Shown here in pieces: positions 26,899 to 36,910 of a stretch of DNA of 64,000 nucleotides. Under the pieces are notes generated by a model, which saw only the letters and a list, made by a program, of their open reading frames with translations, did no database searches and had not been told where the DNA came from. Source of the DNA: Chryseobacterium sp. GTDB lineage: Bacteria > Bacteroidota > Bacteroidia > Flavobacteriales > Weeksellaceae. Within the stretch, counting starts at the first letter, position 1. Each line of letters begins with the position of its first letter. The stretch is from positions 1 to 64,000 of the forward strand of contig NZ_JARBTK010000008.1 of the NCBI RefSeq assembly GCF_029240215.1. The letters are read 5' to 3'. The position numbers and the translations under genes were made by a program.

Positions 26899-27568
26899 AT
26901 GTATCATCGTAGATGACGAGCCGCTTGCAGTTTCTCTGTTGGAAAATTATGTTGAAAAAATTCCGTTTCTTGAATTTGTTTTCTCTTCAGAAAATCCTAT
27001 TGAAGCTTTAGAATACATTCAGAAAAATGAGGTGGATTTGGTTTTTCTTGATATCCAAATGCCTGAACTGAGCGGAATCAATTTCATGAAAATAGCTGGA
27101 GATAAGCAAAAATATATATTAACTACAGCTTATTCTGAATATGCTTTGGAAGGCTACGAGCACAATGTTGTGGATTATCTTTTAAAACCAGTTTCGTTTG
27201 AACGTTTTTATAAAAGTGCATTAAAAGCTCAGGAACGTTTTTCTGTTAATGAACGCCAAGGAGAATCTCATTTTTTTGTAAAATCTTCGGGACAGCAGCA
27301 CCGCATTAATTTTGATGAAATTTTATATGTTGAAAGCCTGAAAGACTATGTCAATATAAAAACTGAAAACCAGGAATATATTATTCTTGATACTTTAAAA
27401 TCTCTAGAGATACAACTTCCCGAATATTTTCTAAGAATTCACAAATCGTTTATCATCAATTTAAATAAAATCAAAAGTTTAAGTTCAAAAAAGGTAATTC
27501 TGATTTCCGACCATGAAGTTCCGGTAGGAGAGAGTTACAAATCTAGTTTTTTAGAAAAAATGAAGTAA
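26885..27568 (+). CDS. LytTR-family response regulator
   Basis: A 227-residue regulator with an N-terminal receiver domain (IVDDEPLAVSLLENYV, phospho-acceptor Asp in LVFLDIQMPELSG near residue 55, Thr in ILTTAYSEYA, Lys in DYLLKPVSF) and a C-terminal LytTR DNA-binding domain (about 130-227, ILYVESLKDYVNIKT, LRIHKSFIINLNKI, VPVGESYKS). It is translationally coupled to the histidine kinase and followed by a terminator. Targets are unknown. Confidence 0.92.
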   Translation: MRKIKCIIVDDEPLAVSLLENYVEKIPFLEFVFSSENPIEALEYIQKNEVDLVFLDIQMPELSGINFMKIAGDKQKYILTTAYSEYALEGYEHNVVDYLLKPVSFERFYKSALKAQERFSVNERQGESHFFVKSSGQQHRINFDEILYVESLKDYVNIKTENQEYIILDTLKSLEIQLPEYFLRIHKSFIINLNKIKSLSSKKVILISDHEVPVGESYKSSFLEKMK

Positions 27569-27601
27569 ATATTTACATCTACGTCAAGCATCTGAAATAA
27601 A

Positions 27602-27632
27602 AAAGCCAACTTCGATCGAAGCTGGCTTTATA
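27602..27632. terminator. Bidirectional terminator between the response regulator and aconitase
   Basis: Arms AAAGCCAACTTCG and CGAAGCTGGCTTT pair with a single mismatch and are flanked by A and T runs, between convergent genes. Confidence 0.75.
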
Positions 27633-27649
27633 TATAATAAAAACTAAGA

Positions 27650-29917
27650 TTAGTTTTCCTGTTGCTTAATTAAATTCAATGCAGAACCTGCTTTGAACCA
27701 GTCGATCTGCTGATCGTTATACGTGTGGTTTGCCATTACAATATCTTTAGTCCCATCAGTATGGATAAACTCTAAAGTCAATTGTTTTCCTGGAGCAAAC
27801 TGATCTAAATCAAGGAAATTAACAACGTCATCTTCCTGAATTTTATCATAATCTGCCTCGTTAGCAAAAGTTAATCCCAGCATTCCTTGTTTTTTCAGGT
27901 TGGTCTCATGGATTCTTGCAAATGATTTTACCAAAACCGCTTTTACACCAAGATGTCTCGGCTCCATTGCAGCGTGTTCTCTTGAAGAACCTTCGCCATA
28001 GTTTTGATCTCCAACTACAATTGAAGGGATTCCTGCAGCTTTGTAAGCTCTCTGTACCGCAGGAACTTCACCGTAAGAACCGTCTAACTCGTTTTTTACA
28101 CTATTGGTTTCCATGTTGTAGGCATTTACAGCCCCAATCAACATATTGTTTGAGATATTATCAAGGTGGCCTCTGTATTTCAACCATGGTCCTGCCATAG
28201 AAATATGGTCTGTTGTACATTTTCCGAAAGCTTTAATTAAAACTCTCGCTCCGGTAATATTTTTTCCGTCCCAAGCAGGGAATTCTTCCAACAGCTGAAG
28301 CCTGTCTGAAGTTGGGCTTACATTTACCTGAACCCCCGATCCGTCTTCCGAAGGAGCTTGGTATCCGTTGTCATCTACTGCAAATCCTTTTGATGGCAAT
28401 TCAAAACCTTTAGGTTCATTTAATTTTATTTGTTCTCCGTTTTCTGCAGTTAAAGTATCTGTAATTGGGTTAAAATCTAATCTTCCTGAGATTGCAATGG
28501 CAGCTACCATTTCCGGAGAAGCTACGAAAGCATGAGTGTTTGGGTTTCCATCTGCTCTTTTTGCAAAATTTCTGTTGAATGAGTGAATGATTGAGTTTTT
28601 CTCACCTTTTTCAGCACCTTCTCTGTCCCACTGTCCGATACAAGGTCCACAAGCATTTGTAAAGATTCTTGCGTTTTCAAATTTCCTGAATGAATTTAAG
28701 AAACCGTCTCTTTCTGCGGTAAATTTCACTTGTTCAGAACCCGGGTTGATTCCTAAGATTGCTTTGGGCTTTACTCCTTTAGCAACAGCGTCTTCAACAA
28801 TAGAAGCGGCTCTCGATAAATCTTCATAAGAAGAATTGGTGCAAGATCCTATCAGTGCCCATTCCACTTCAATTGGCCAACCGTTAGCTTCAGCTTTTTC
28901 TTTAAATTCAGAAACGGGAGTTGCCAGATCCGGAGTAAAGGGTCCGTTCAAATGTGGAGCTAATTCTGAAAGATTAATTTCAATAACCTGATCAAAATAT
29001 TGTTCCGGGTTTGCATAAACCTCAGCATCACCTGTTAAATGCTCAGCAATTTTATCAGCAGCATCTACAACATCCTGTCTTCCTGTAGAAGAAAGATATC
29101 TTCTCATAGAATCATCATATCCGAAAGTGGAGGTGGTAGCACCAACTTCAGCACCCATGTTGCAAATTGTTCCTTTTCCTGTTGCCGAAAGCGACAGTGC
29201 TCCTTCTCCGAAATATTCTACGATGCAGCCGGTTCCACCTTTTACGGTCAAAATTCCTGCAACTTTTAAGATAACATCTTTTGCGGAAGTCCATCCGCTC
29301 ATTTTTCCTGTTAATTTTACCCCGATTAATTTTGGCATTTTCAATTCCCAAGCCATTCCTGCCATTACATCTACTGCATCTGCACCACCAACTCCGATGG
29401 CAACCATTCCTAATCCACCTGCGTTTACGGTATGAGAATCAGTTCCGATCATCATACCTCCTGGAAATGCATAGTTTTCTAATACAACCTGATGAATAAT
29501 TCCTGCTCCCGGTTTCCAAAAGCCGATGCCGTATTTATCACATACAGAACTTAAAAAATTGAAAACTTCTGAGTTTTTATTAATACCTTCCTGAAGATCT
29601 GATTCTGCACCTACTCGCGCCTGAATCAGGTGATCTGCATGAACTGTTGACGGAACTGCCACTTTAGCTTTTCCTGCCTGCATAAATTGTAAGAGTGCCA
29701 TTTGTGCAGTTGCATCCTGCATGGCAACTCTGTCCGGAGCAAAATCCACGTAAGAATTTCCTCTTTCGTATTCCTGTGTTGAATTTCCTTCCCACAAATG
29801 TGTGTAAAGGATTTTTTCTGAAAGTGTCAAAGGTTTTCCTGTGATTTTTCTTGCTGCTGCAATACGTTCAGGATAGCGTTCGTACACTTTTTTGATCATG
29901 TCAATGTCGAAAGTCAT
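27650..29917 (-). CDS. Aconitate hydratase, mitochondrial-type
   Basis: A 755-residue citrate/isocitrate isomerase of the TCA cycle. Length and domain order match the mitochondrial-type enzyme: a long N-terminal part with the catalytic core ([13 protein letters not shown], Fe-S Cys in [10 protein letters not shown] near residue 357 and in CGPCIGQWD near 422), then the swivelling C-terminal domain with [18 protein letters not shown] loop. All three cluster Cys are present. It lies next to a second aconitase (acnB) on the same strand, separated by 311 bases. Confidence 0.93.
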   Translation of the reverse strand: MTFDIDMIKKVYERYPERIAAARKITGKPLTLSEKILYTHLWEGNSTQEYERGNSYVDFAPDRVAMQDATAQMALLQFMQAGKAKVAVPSTVHADHLIQARVGAESDLQEGINKNSEVFNFLSSVCDKYGIGFWKPGAGIIHQVVLENYAFPGGMMIGTDSHTVNAGGLGMVAIGVGGADAVDVMAGMAWELKMPKLIGVKLTGKMSGWTSAKDVILKVAGILTVKGGTGCIVEYFGEGALSLSATGKGTICNMGAEVGATTSTFGYDDSMRRYLSSTGRQDVVDAADKIAEHLTGDAEVYANPEQYFDQVIEINLSELAPHLNGPFTPDLATPVSEFKEKAEANGWPIEVEWALIGSCTNSSYEDLSRAASIVEDAVAKGVKPKAILGINPGSEQVKFTAERDGFLNSFRKFENARIFTNACGPCIGQWDREGAEKGEKNSIIHSFNRNFAKRADGNPNTHAFVASPEMVAAIAISGRLDFNPITDTLTAENGEQIKLNEPKGFELPSKGFAVDDNGYQAPSEDGSGVQVNVSPTSDRLQLLEEFPAWDGKNITGARVLIKAFGKCTTDHISMAGPWLKYRGHLDNISNNMLIGAVNAYNMETNSVKNELDGSYGEVPAVQRAYKAAGIPSIVVGDQNYGEGSSREHAAMEPRHLGVKAVLVKSFARIHETNLKKQGMLGLTFANEADYDKIQEDDVVNFLDLDQFAPGKQLTLEFIHTDGTKDIVMANHTYNDQQIDWFKAGSALNLIKQQEN

Positions 29918-30143
29918 ATCTTAATTTAATTTTTCTTTTTTAATGAATTTTCCATTTTTAATTTAAAATGGATTATATTCTGATTCATCAAATTCTGTTC
30001 CTTCAATCCATTAAAAGGATATTAACGATGAATAATCAGGATATTTTATTTCTATCAAGGTAAGGAAAAATAAAATCGCAGTCATTGATTTAAGTTAAAA
30101 TAAATGATTTAAAGGTTTAAATAGAAATGTTCTAAACAAAAAA

Positions 30144-30184
30144 TGAAAGATTTTAAATCCAAATGGATCAAAATCTTTCATTTA
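30144..30184 (-). terminator. Terminator after acnB
   Basis: Nested arms TGAAAGATTTT and AAAATCTTTCA, with an inner AATCC/GGAT pairing, form a long hairpin in the 311-base gap between the two aconitase genes, about 50 bases past the acnB stop on the minus strand. The rest of the gap (29918-30143) shows no gene that I can see. Confidence 0.65.
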
Positions 30185-30228
30185 TATAATTTCTAAAACA
30201 GTCTTAAGGATGAATTTATCTCTGAGTA

Positions 30229-33009
30229 TTAGTGCCCCACTGCTACTAATTCTTTAATCGGAGGAGCAAATTTAGTTAAGTCAATACCTTCAACTGCTGC
30301 TTTATATTCTTCAATATTAGGAATTCTTCCGATGATTGCAGAAAGGACAACAACCGGAGTGGAAGCCAATAAAGATTCTCCTTTTTTACGCTCAGAATCT
30401 TCAACCACTCTTCCCTGGAAAAGACGGGTAGAAGTTGCTAAAACAGTATCACCTTTTTCAGCTTTCTCCTGATTACCCATGCAAAGGTTACATCCGGGAC
30501 GCTCAAGGTACATCATGTTTTTGTACTCTACACGAGCTGTACCTTTAGGAGCATTATCATCAAATTCAAAACCTGAATATTTCTCTAATAATTCCCAGTC
30601 TCCTTCAGCTTTTAACTCATCAATAATATTATAAGTTGGAGCCGCAACAACAAGTGGCGCTAAGAATTCAACTTTACCATTTTTTCTTTCAATATTTCTC
30701 AACATCTGAGAAACGATTTTCAAATCGCCTTTGTGAACCATACAAGATCCTACGAAACCAAGGTCAACTTTTTTGTCACCTCCGTAATAGGTAAGGTCTC
30801 TGATAGTATCGTGCGTATATCTTTTAGAAACATCTTCGTTGTTTACATCCGGATCAGCAATCATTGGCTCGATAATGATGTCAAGATCAACAACTACTTC
30901 TGCATAATAACTGGCATTTGAATCCGGCGTTAAAGCTGGTTTTTCACCTGACTTAATCTCTGTGATTCTCTTATTTGCTTTATTGATCAATCCCTGAAGA
31001 ACCTGATTATGGTTATCCATTCCTTTGTCGATCATGATCTGGATTCTGCTTTTTGCAATTTCCAATGATTCGATCAAAGTATCATCTTCAGAAATACAGA
31101 TTGAAGCTTTTGCTTTCATTTCTGCAGTCCAGTCTGTAAATGTAAATGCCTGATCAGCAGGAAGAGTTCCGATATGAACCTCAATAATTCTACCCTGGAA
31201 TACATTTTCGCCTCCAAACTGTTGTAACATTTGCAGTTGAGTAGCATGTACCACATCACGGAAATCCATATGATGCTTCATGTCACCTTTGAAAGTTACT
31301 TTTACAGATTCTGGAATTGGCATAGATGCTTCACCAGTCGCCAAAGCAAGTGCAACAGTTCCAGAGTCAGCTCCAAAAGCAACACCTTTTGACATTCTTG
31401 TGTGAGAGTCACCACCAATGATGATTGCCCATTCGTCGATGGTAATATCGTTAAGAACCTTATGAATAACGTCTGTCATTGCATGATATTCACCTTTCGG
31501 GTCACGAGCTGTAATCAATCCGAAATCATTCATGAATTTCATTAATCTCGGAATATTTGCCTGAGCTTTTTTATCCCAAACCGAAGCCGTATGACACCCT
31601 GATTGGTACGCACCGTCAACGATTGGAGAAATCACTGTTGCAGCCATTGATTCTAATTCCTGAGCGGTCATCAAACCGGTTGTGTCCTGAGAACCAACAA
31701 TGTTGACTTCAACACGAACGTCTGAACCAGCGTGTAAAACCTTCCCTGGAGCTAAACCAACAGCATTTTTATTAAATATTTTTTCAACGGCAGTAAGACC
31801 CACTCCTTCTTTAGTAATTTCTTTTGATGGCGCATAAACCGTAGGAATCTCTATTCCTAAGATATTTGAAGCCCAAGTCTGTAATTTTTTACCAAAAACG
31901 ATAGCGTAAGATCCACCGGCTTTGATGAATTCCATCTTCTGTGGCGTAAATGACTTCGAAATGTCTTTCAATTCCTGATCGCCGTTGTATAATTTTTTGG
32001 TCTTGGTATTAATTGTAAGAACTGTTCCTGTTGCTACAGAATAAACTTCCTCAAGGATTGGTTCGTTGTTTTCATTACGAATCACATTACCATCTGCATC
32101 TAGTTTTTTTACCCAGTTCTGAAGATCGATTCCTATTCCGCCGGTAACATCAACCGTTGTAAGGAAAATCGGAGAAATGCCGTTTGTTCCGCCAACAATT
32201 GGTGCAAAATTCACAAATGGAATATAAGGACTCGCTTGTTTGCCTGTCCAAAGTGCAACGTTGTTTACACCAGACATTCTGGATGATCCCACACCCATTG
32301 TTCCTTTTTCAGCGATCAGCATTACGCTTTTGTCAGGATGCTGAGCTTGCAAAGCTTTGATTTCCTCTTGAGCTTCAGGTGTCATCATACACTTTCCATG
32401 AAGTTCCCGGTCAGATCTTGAGTGTGCCTGATTTCCAGGAGACAATAAATCTGTAGAAATGTCGCCTTCGCCGGCGATGTACGTTACCACTTTGATTTCT
32501 TCCGGAGCTTCCGGAAGTTTTGTGAAAAATTCAGCCTGAGCGTAGCTTTCAACAAGTTCTTTTGCGATTTCGTTACCTTTGTGGAAAGCTTCTTTCAAAC
32601 GGTCTGTGTCAGCTTCGTAAAGAAAAACCTGTGTTTTAAGAACGTTTGCAGCTTCTTTAGCAATTTGAGCATTATTTCCTAATGCTAAATCCAGCAATAC
32701 TTCAATTGAAGGGCCACCCTTCATGTGAGATAATAACTCAAATGCAAATGCCGGAGATATTTCTTCTAATACGGATTCACCTAAAATAATTTCTTTCAAA
32801 AATTTAGCTTTCACACCTGCAGCACTTGTAGTTCCCGGTAATGTATTGTAAATAAAAAATTTAAGAGAATCTGCTCTGTGTTCGTTATCCGAATCTTTAA
32901 TTTGTGCAATGATTTCGCTAAGCAATTCTGCACTATCAATAGGTTTTGGATGAAGACCTTGGTTTTTTCTTTCTTCGATCTCTTGGATGTAATCCTGATA
33001 AATATTCAT
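30229..33009 (-). CDS. acnB: Bifunctional aconitate hydratase 2 / 2-methylisocitrate dehydratase
   Basis: A 926-residue AcnB-type enzyme. The N-terminal HEAT-like helical domain (about residues 1-160) is followed by the swivel domain (GEGDISTDLLSPGNQAHSRS) and the catalytic core, with SGCHTASVWDKKA, GGDSHTRMSKGVAF and cluster Cys in GSCMVHKGD (near 755) and RPGCNLCMGNQ (near 840). AcnB is typically the main TCA-cycle enzyme and can bind RNA as an iron sensor. Here it stands just upstream of the mitochondrial-type aconitase with its own terminator. Confidence 0.94.
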   Translation of the reverse strand: MNIYQDYIQEIEERKNQGLHPKPIDSAELLSEIIAQIKDSDNEHRADSLKFFIYNTLPGTTSAAGVKAKFLKEIILGESVLEEISPAFAFELLSHMKGGPSIEVLLDLALGNNAQIAKEAANVLKTQVFLYEADTDRLKEAFHKGNEIAKELVESYAQAEFFTKLPEAPEEIKVVTYIAGEGDISTDLLSPGNQAHSRSDRELHGKCMMTPEAQEEIKALQAQHPDKSVMLIAEKGTMGVGSSRMSGVNNVALWTGKQASPYIPFVNFAPIVGGTNGISPIFLTTVDVTGGIGIDLQNWVKKLDADGNVIRNENNEPILEEVYSVATGTVLTINTKTKKLYNGDQELKDISKSFTPQKMEFIKAGGSYAIVFGKKLQTWASNILGIEIPTVYAPSKEITKEGVGLTAVEKIFNKNAVGLAPGKVLHAGSDVRVEVNIVGSQDTTGLMTAQELESMAATVISPIVDGAYQSGCHTASVWDKKAQANIPRLMKFMNDFGLITARDPKGEYHAMTDVIHKVLNDITIDEWAIIIGGDSHTRMSKGVAFGADSGTVALALATGEASMPIPESVKVTFKGDMKHHMDFRDVVHATQLQMLQQFGGENVFQGRIIEVHIGTLPADQAFTFTDWTAEMKAKASICISEDDTLIESLEIAKSRIQIMIDKGMDNHNQVLQGLINKANKRITEIKSGEKPALTPDSNASYYAEVVVDLDIIIEPMIADPDVNNEDVSKRYTHDTIRDLTYYGGDKKVDLGFVGSCMVHKGDLKIVSQMLRNIERKNGKVEFLAPLVVAAPTYNIIDELKAEGDWELLEKYSGFEFDDNAPKGTARVEYKNMMYLERPGCNLCMGNQEKAEKGDTVLATSTRLFQGRVVEDSERKKGESLLASTPVVVLSAIIGRIPNIEEYKAAVEGIDLTKFAPPIKELVAVGH

Positions 33010-33418
33010 AAATAGAAGTTCTTTTCAAAGTTAATAGTAGATTGTAAAGAGTTGTTATTCAAACATTCACATTTAATGCAAATTGCTGCAACAAAACAAA
33101 TATGACCTACTGCATTTTAGAACATGAGCTAATGTTCAGCCCCGAAAGTGAGAATAAAAGATTTTTTCTGAAAATGTAAATGACTTACAAGTGATCTGTC
33201 TTTTTGCAAAAACTCTCTTTTAGGTAACGTTCAGATATTATTTGATCATATTTATATCAAAAATCATCTTTCAAACGTTTTAAAAATTATCAGACATTTA
33301 AAAATGCTCCCAAAAATACGAATTTTTAATATTTTTTTGGGGTTAAATTATTTAGATTCTGTATAAATATGAATTTTATATTTTCTATTTTTGGCAGATA
33401 TTTTGAACGCAAGTGATC
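33010..33418. other. Intergenic region between acnB and the WG-like protein
   Basis: About 400 bases between divergent genes with very high A+T. A -7 element TATTTTTG is at 33386-33393, 25 bases before the ATG at 33419. I see no RNA gene, repeat or hidden coding region in the rest. Confidence 0.4.
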
Positions 33419-34180
33419 ATGAAGAAAATTTTTGATGTTATTTTTATTCTTTTATCTATAAGTCTGTTGTCGCAGTCTAAAAGTTTGAAAGATAATCAGT
33501 TATTAAATAAGAAAAATTCTGCAAAGAAGATTGTAAAAAAAACTCCTGAGAATAATTTGATTGTTCTCAATGAAAATGTTCCTTTGTTGATTCCGCAAAA
33601 AAAGAATGATAATTTTGGATATATTAATCAGAAAGGGAAATTCATCATCGCACCTGAATACCATATCGCAATGTTTTTTGCTGAAGATTGCAACCTTTTA
33701 AACTCTCCAAATCCTAAAGTCAAGAAATTTGGCACGGTCAAATTTGCCACTGTTGAGAAAAATAACATCTCATACAGAATTGATCAGACCGGAAAAAAAG
33801 TGTATCAATATAAAAATGCGGATCTGGGAAAATGCCAAAGTGAATTTAAAAAACAACTTTTCCATGCCTATATTTTAAACGGATTTTACGGAATTATCGA
33901 AGATTCAAAATTCAGTAATCCTGCAGATCGTTCTCATTTTAAGATTTATCCGAAATACCAGTATCTCCATATTCTTGAAGGTGATGATTTGTCAAATCCT
34001 ATGATCGTAGCATCACATAAAGACAAATTTGGTGTCATCGATGTCAACAATAATATTATCATTCCTTTTGAATATGCTGATATTAAAAGAAATTACAGCT
34101 GGAAATTGGGCAAAATGTTTGAAGTTACAAAAGACGATATAAACTATTATTACATTGATTCTGATAACAAATCGTATTAA
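33419..34180 (+). CDS. Secreted or anchored WG-repeat-like protein
   Basis: A 253-residue protein. The start is set at MKKIFDVIFILLSISLLSQS, a signal peptide; the frame also offers a GTG two codons upstream. The mature part carries degenerate repeats of the WG type (NFGYINQKGKFIIAPEYHI, FYGIIED, KFGVIDVNNNIIIPFEYAD), each a 'G.ID..G..VIP.YD' unit. Such proteins are beta-rich and of unknown function. The gene ends 40 bases before the TPP riboswitch and is not part of that transcript. Confidence 0.7.
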   Translation: MKKIFDVIFILLSISLLSQSKSLKDNQLLNKKNSAKKIVKKTPENNLIVLNENVPLLIPQKKNDNFGYINQKGKFIIAPEYHIAMFFAEDCNLLNSPNPKVKKFGTVKFATVEKNNISYRIDQTGKKVYQYKNADLGKCQSEFKKQLFHAYILNGFYGIIEDSKFSNPADRSHFKIYPKYQYLHILEGDDLSNPMIVASHKDKFGVIDVNNNIIIPFEYADIKRNYSWKLGKMFEVTKDDINYYYIDSDNKSY

Positions 34181-34181
34181 A

Positions 34182-34212
34182 TTTGGAAGATCGGTAAATT
34201 TTTGTAATTTCG
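34182..34212 (+). promoter_or_regulatory. Promoter of the TPP-riboswitch transcript
   Basis: TTTG (34182-34185), 19 bases, TAATTTCG (34205-34212; one mismatch to TAnnTTTG). The expected start near 34218 is just before the riboswitch. Confidence 0.55.
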
Positions 34213-34219
34213 CGCTGAA

Positions 34220-34300
34220 ATTAAAGGGGTGCTCCAATGGGGGCTGAGATTATACCCAATGAACCTGGAACAGATAATGCTGTTTAGGGATGTTGTATCA
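34220..34300 (+). promoter_or_regulatory. TPP (thiamin pyrophosphate) riboswitch, THI element
   Basis: The conserved THI-box parts occur in order: AAAGGGGTGCTC, then GGGGCTGAGATTATACCC, then GAACCTGGAACAGATAATGC and GTTTAGGGA. GGGGT and TACCC form the P2 stem, CTGAGA is the core that binds the pyrimidine, and the ACCTG...GATAAT...AGGGA part binds the pyrophosphate. A later ATCCCCTTTTA (34314-34324) can pair with TAAAGGGGT (34222-34230) and may be the expression switch. It controls the receptor gene at 34353. Confidence 0.93.
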
Positions 34301-34352
34301 TAATATCTTATCGATCCCCTTTTATTCCATTAAATTTTAAAAATTTATAAGA

Positions 34353-36455
34353 ATGAAAGGATTATTTTTTTTAGGACTTACCGCAAGTTCGCTGAGTTTT
34401 GCACAAACTCAAAACACAGATTCTCTGAAAATCAGAGAAATTGAAGCCGTCAACTTTACCAGAAGGCTGCCTGTTGCCAAAGAGATCATCAACGTACAAA
34501 AAGATCTTGAGAGCAGAAATCTCGGACAGGATTTACCGATTCTCTTAAAAAACCAAACCTCAATTATCTCAACTTCCGATGCCGGAAACGGAGTAGGTTA
34601 CACTGGTTTTAGAATTCGTGGAGTTGCCGGAAGGGGAATTAATGTGATGATGAACGGTGTTCCGTTCAACGATTCTGAAAGTCAGGGAACTTTCTTTGTG
34701 AACGTTCCGGATTTGACGAGTTCAGCATCACAGATTGTCATTCAAAGAGGTGTGGGAACTTCCAACAATGGAGTTTCTGCGTTTGGAGCCAGTATCAATG
34801 TAATTTCGAAAGACCCTGAAGAAAAGTTTTATTTTAAAACAGACGACAGTTACGGATCTTTTAATACTTACAAATATTCCGCTGAAGTTGGTTCCGGGAA
34901 ATTTTGGAAAAACCGACTTTCTGTGATGGGAAGATATACCAATATTCATTCTGACGGATATATTGACCGTGCCTTTTCAGATTTAAACTCTTACAATTTT
35001 ACTGCATTATTTGAAGAAGCAAAAACAAAAATCCGTTTGATGGCTTTTGGCGGAAAAGAAAAAACGTATCAGGCATGGAACGGAGTCGATAGAAAAACAT
35101 GGGAAACCAATCCCAGATATAATGTTTCCGGTGCTATTTATGATGCAAACTGGGAAAATGTTGTTGGATTTTACGATAATGAAACTGATAATTACAGACA
35201 AAACCATTATCAATTACTTTGGGAGCAAGGATTAAATGAAAGATGGAATTTAGAAACCACTTTACACTACACTAAAGGAAGAGGATATTACGAAAACTAT
35301 AAACAGGGAGATCCTTACGCAAGATACGCTCTGCCTGATTTCAACGGTGAAGAATATTCAGATTTTATCAGAAAAAAATGGCTGAATAATGACTTCTACG
35401 GAATTGTTTCAACGCTATACGGAAAATTTGACAATCTCGATTTGAATTTCGGAGTTGTAGGAAATCAATATTACGGAAGACATTATGGAAATGTAACCGA
35501 TGTTTTTGTTCCGCAGATTCAGGAGCATGAGTATTACAGAAACCGTTCTGTGAAAAATGAGGTGGCGGGTTTTGCTAAAGCTTTGGTAAAAGTAAATAAT
35601 TTCGAATTCTTCGGGGATCTTCAATTAAGAAACATCGATTATGATACGAAAATCTTAATGGAAGGCGATGGCGAAGGCGCAAATTTAGAAAAAAACTGGC
35701 TGTTTTTTAATCCAAAAGCCGGTGTCAATTACAAATTAGGCAACGGAAAAGTATTCGTTTCTTACGCTCATGCGCAGAGAGAACCGAATCGTGATGATTT
35801 GATCGCAAACAACGATGTGAAATCGGAAAAGCTACACGATTTTGAGGCGGGAATAGAAAAACAGTTTGGGAAAGTCGCTTTCACAGCCAATCTATATTAT
35901 ATGTATTACCTGAATCAGTTGGTTTTAAACGGACAGATCAGCAATATAGGTGAATTCATCAGAACCAATTCAGGGAAAAGTTACAGAAGAGGAATTGAAG
36001 TCGGCGCTTTGGCGAAATTTTCAAAACAATGGGAAATTTCAGGAAATGTAAGTTTGAGTCAAAACAGAAATTTAGATTTCAGGATTGAAAACGAAAGCGG
36101 CATCAATGCTTTAGGAAACACTGAAATATCTTTTTCACCAAATGTAATTGCCAATTTAAGTCTGAAATTTAATCCTACTAAAAATTTCCAGCTTGCTTTG
36201 ATGAATCAGTATGTCGGGAAACAGTATTTAGACAATACGGAAACTCAGGATTTGCAGTTGAAAGATTATCTTCTGACAGATTTTAATGCTCAGTATCAGT
36301 TTAAAGTGGCAAGACATGACGTTGCTTTAAAACTTTTGGTCAATAATGTTTTTAATCAGAAATATGTCAACAACGGATATGTCTATGAAGGGCCAATCTA
36401 TTTTTCTCAGGCAGGAACCAACTTTATGTTCGGGATCAGCTGGAAAATTCAGTAA
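34353..36455 (+). CDS. TonB-dependent receptor under TPP control, likely thiamin uptake
   Basis: A 700-residue outer-membrane receptor with signal peptide (MKGLFFLGLTASSLSFAQ). The plug domain covers about residues 45-155 (LGQDLPILLKNQTSI, GFRIRGVAGRGINVMMNGVP, IQRGVGTSNNGVSAFGASIN) and the rest is a 22-strand-type barrel ending in an aromatic residue region FMFGISWKIQ. The gene lies 50 bases behind a TPP riboswitch, which strongly suggests transport of thiamin or a precursor across the outer membrane. No inner-membrane thiamin transporter follows within the window. A terminator at 36514 ends the transcript. Confidence 0.87.
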   Translation: MKGLFFLGLTASSLSFAQTQNTDSLKIREIEAVNFTRRLPVAKEIINVQKDLESRNLGQDLPILLKNQTSIISTSDAGNGVGYTGFRIRGVAGRGINVMMNGVPFNDSESQGTFFVNVPDLTSSASQIVIQRGVGTSNNGVSAFGASINVISKDPEEKFYFKTDDSYGSFNTYKYSAEVGSGKFWKNRLSVMGRYTNIHSDGYIDRAFSDLNSYNFTALFEEAKTKIRLMAFGGKEKTYQAWNGVDRKTWETNPRYNVSGAIYDANWENVVGFYDNETDNYRQNHYQLLWEQGLNERWNLETTLHYTKGRGYYENYKQGDPYARYALPDFNGEEYSDFIRKKWLNNDFYGIVSTLYGKFDNLDLNFGVVGNQYYGRHYGNVTDVFVPQIQEHEYYRNRSVKNEVAGFAKALVKVNNFEFFGDLQLRNIDYDTKILMEGDGEGANLEKNWLFFNPKAGVNYKLGNGKVFVSYAHAQREPNRDDLIANNDVKSEKLHDFEAGIEKQFGKVAFTANLYYMYYLNQLVLNGQISNIGEFIRTNSGKSYRRGIEVGALAKFSKQWEISGNVSLSQNRNLDFRIENESGINALGNTEISFSPNVIANLSLKFNPTKNFQLALMNQYVGKQYLDNTETQDLQLKDYLLTDFNAQYQFKVARHDVALKLLVNNVFNQKYVNNGYVYEGPIYFSQAGTNFMFGISWKIQ

Positions 36456-36513
36456 TGCTATTTAAACACCATTTCATATTATTATATTTCAGTAAAGTTC
36501 AGATTAAATTTTG

Positions 36514-36540
36514 AAGGCTGCTTCGGCAGTCTTTTTTTGT
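36514..36540 (+). terminator. Terminator of the TPP-controlled receptor gene
   Basis: AAGGCTGC, TTCG tetraloop, GCAGTCTT (one G-T pair) followed by seven T residues. Confidence 0.85.
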
Positions 36541-36620
36541 TTTATATTTAAAATTATTGATCCATTTTTAAATCTATTCAAGTTTTTGATCTAGGCAATA
36601 TATTTTGTTTTTCTTTATTA

Positions 36621-36765
36621 AATGAAATGCCTTTGTTTCTCTTTATCTAAATGTTGCTTACTGAAAAAAAGCGTTGTCTTTCTTTGCGTTAAATAATCGC
36701 AAGGAAAGACAAAGAATTATATGATGAAGAAAATAAAATAAGTTAGACAAAGGCGTTTCACTTAT
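36621..36765. repeat. Nested imperfect inverted repeat, MITE-like intergenic element
   Basis: An outer pair TGAAATGCCTTTGTTTC (about 36623) and GACAAAGGCGTTTCA (ending about 36761) surrounds an inner near-perfect 15-bp pair TTGTCTTTCTTTGCG / CGCAAGGAAAGACAA (36674-36712). The whole 145-base stretch can fold back on itself and encodes nothing. It lies in a 455-base gap. Just after it, ACAGATCTGTGTAATCTGTG (about 36819) resembles a repeat seen again at 59240-59300. Confidence 0.55.
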
Positions 36766-36895
36766 TTTCGAAATACAAAGATTTGTAATGCAGGATAAGT
36801 TTATGATAAATTTATACAGATCTGTGTAATCTGTGGGAAGCTCATTTCATAATATATGATACAAACAAATCTCTGAAAAAGTCACGAAAAAGTTA

Positions 36896-36903
36896 TAAAT
36901 TTG
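36896..36903 (+). promoter_or_regulatory. -7 promoter element of the HU-domain gene
   Basis: TAAATTTG ends seven bases before the ATG at 36911, implying a leaderless or almost leaderless mRNA. Confidence 0.4.
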
Positions 36904-36910
36904 CGACCAA

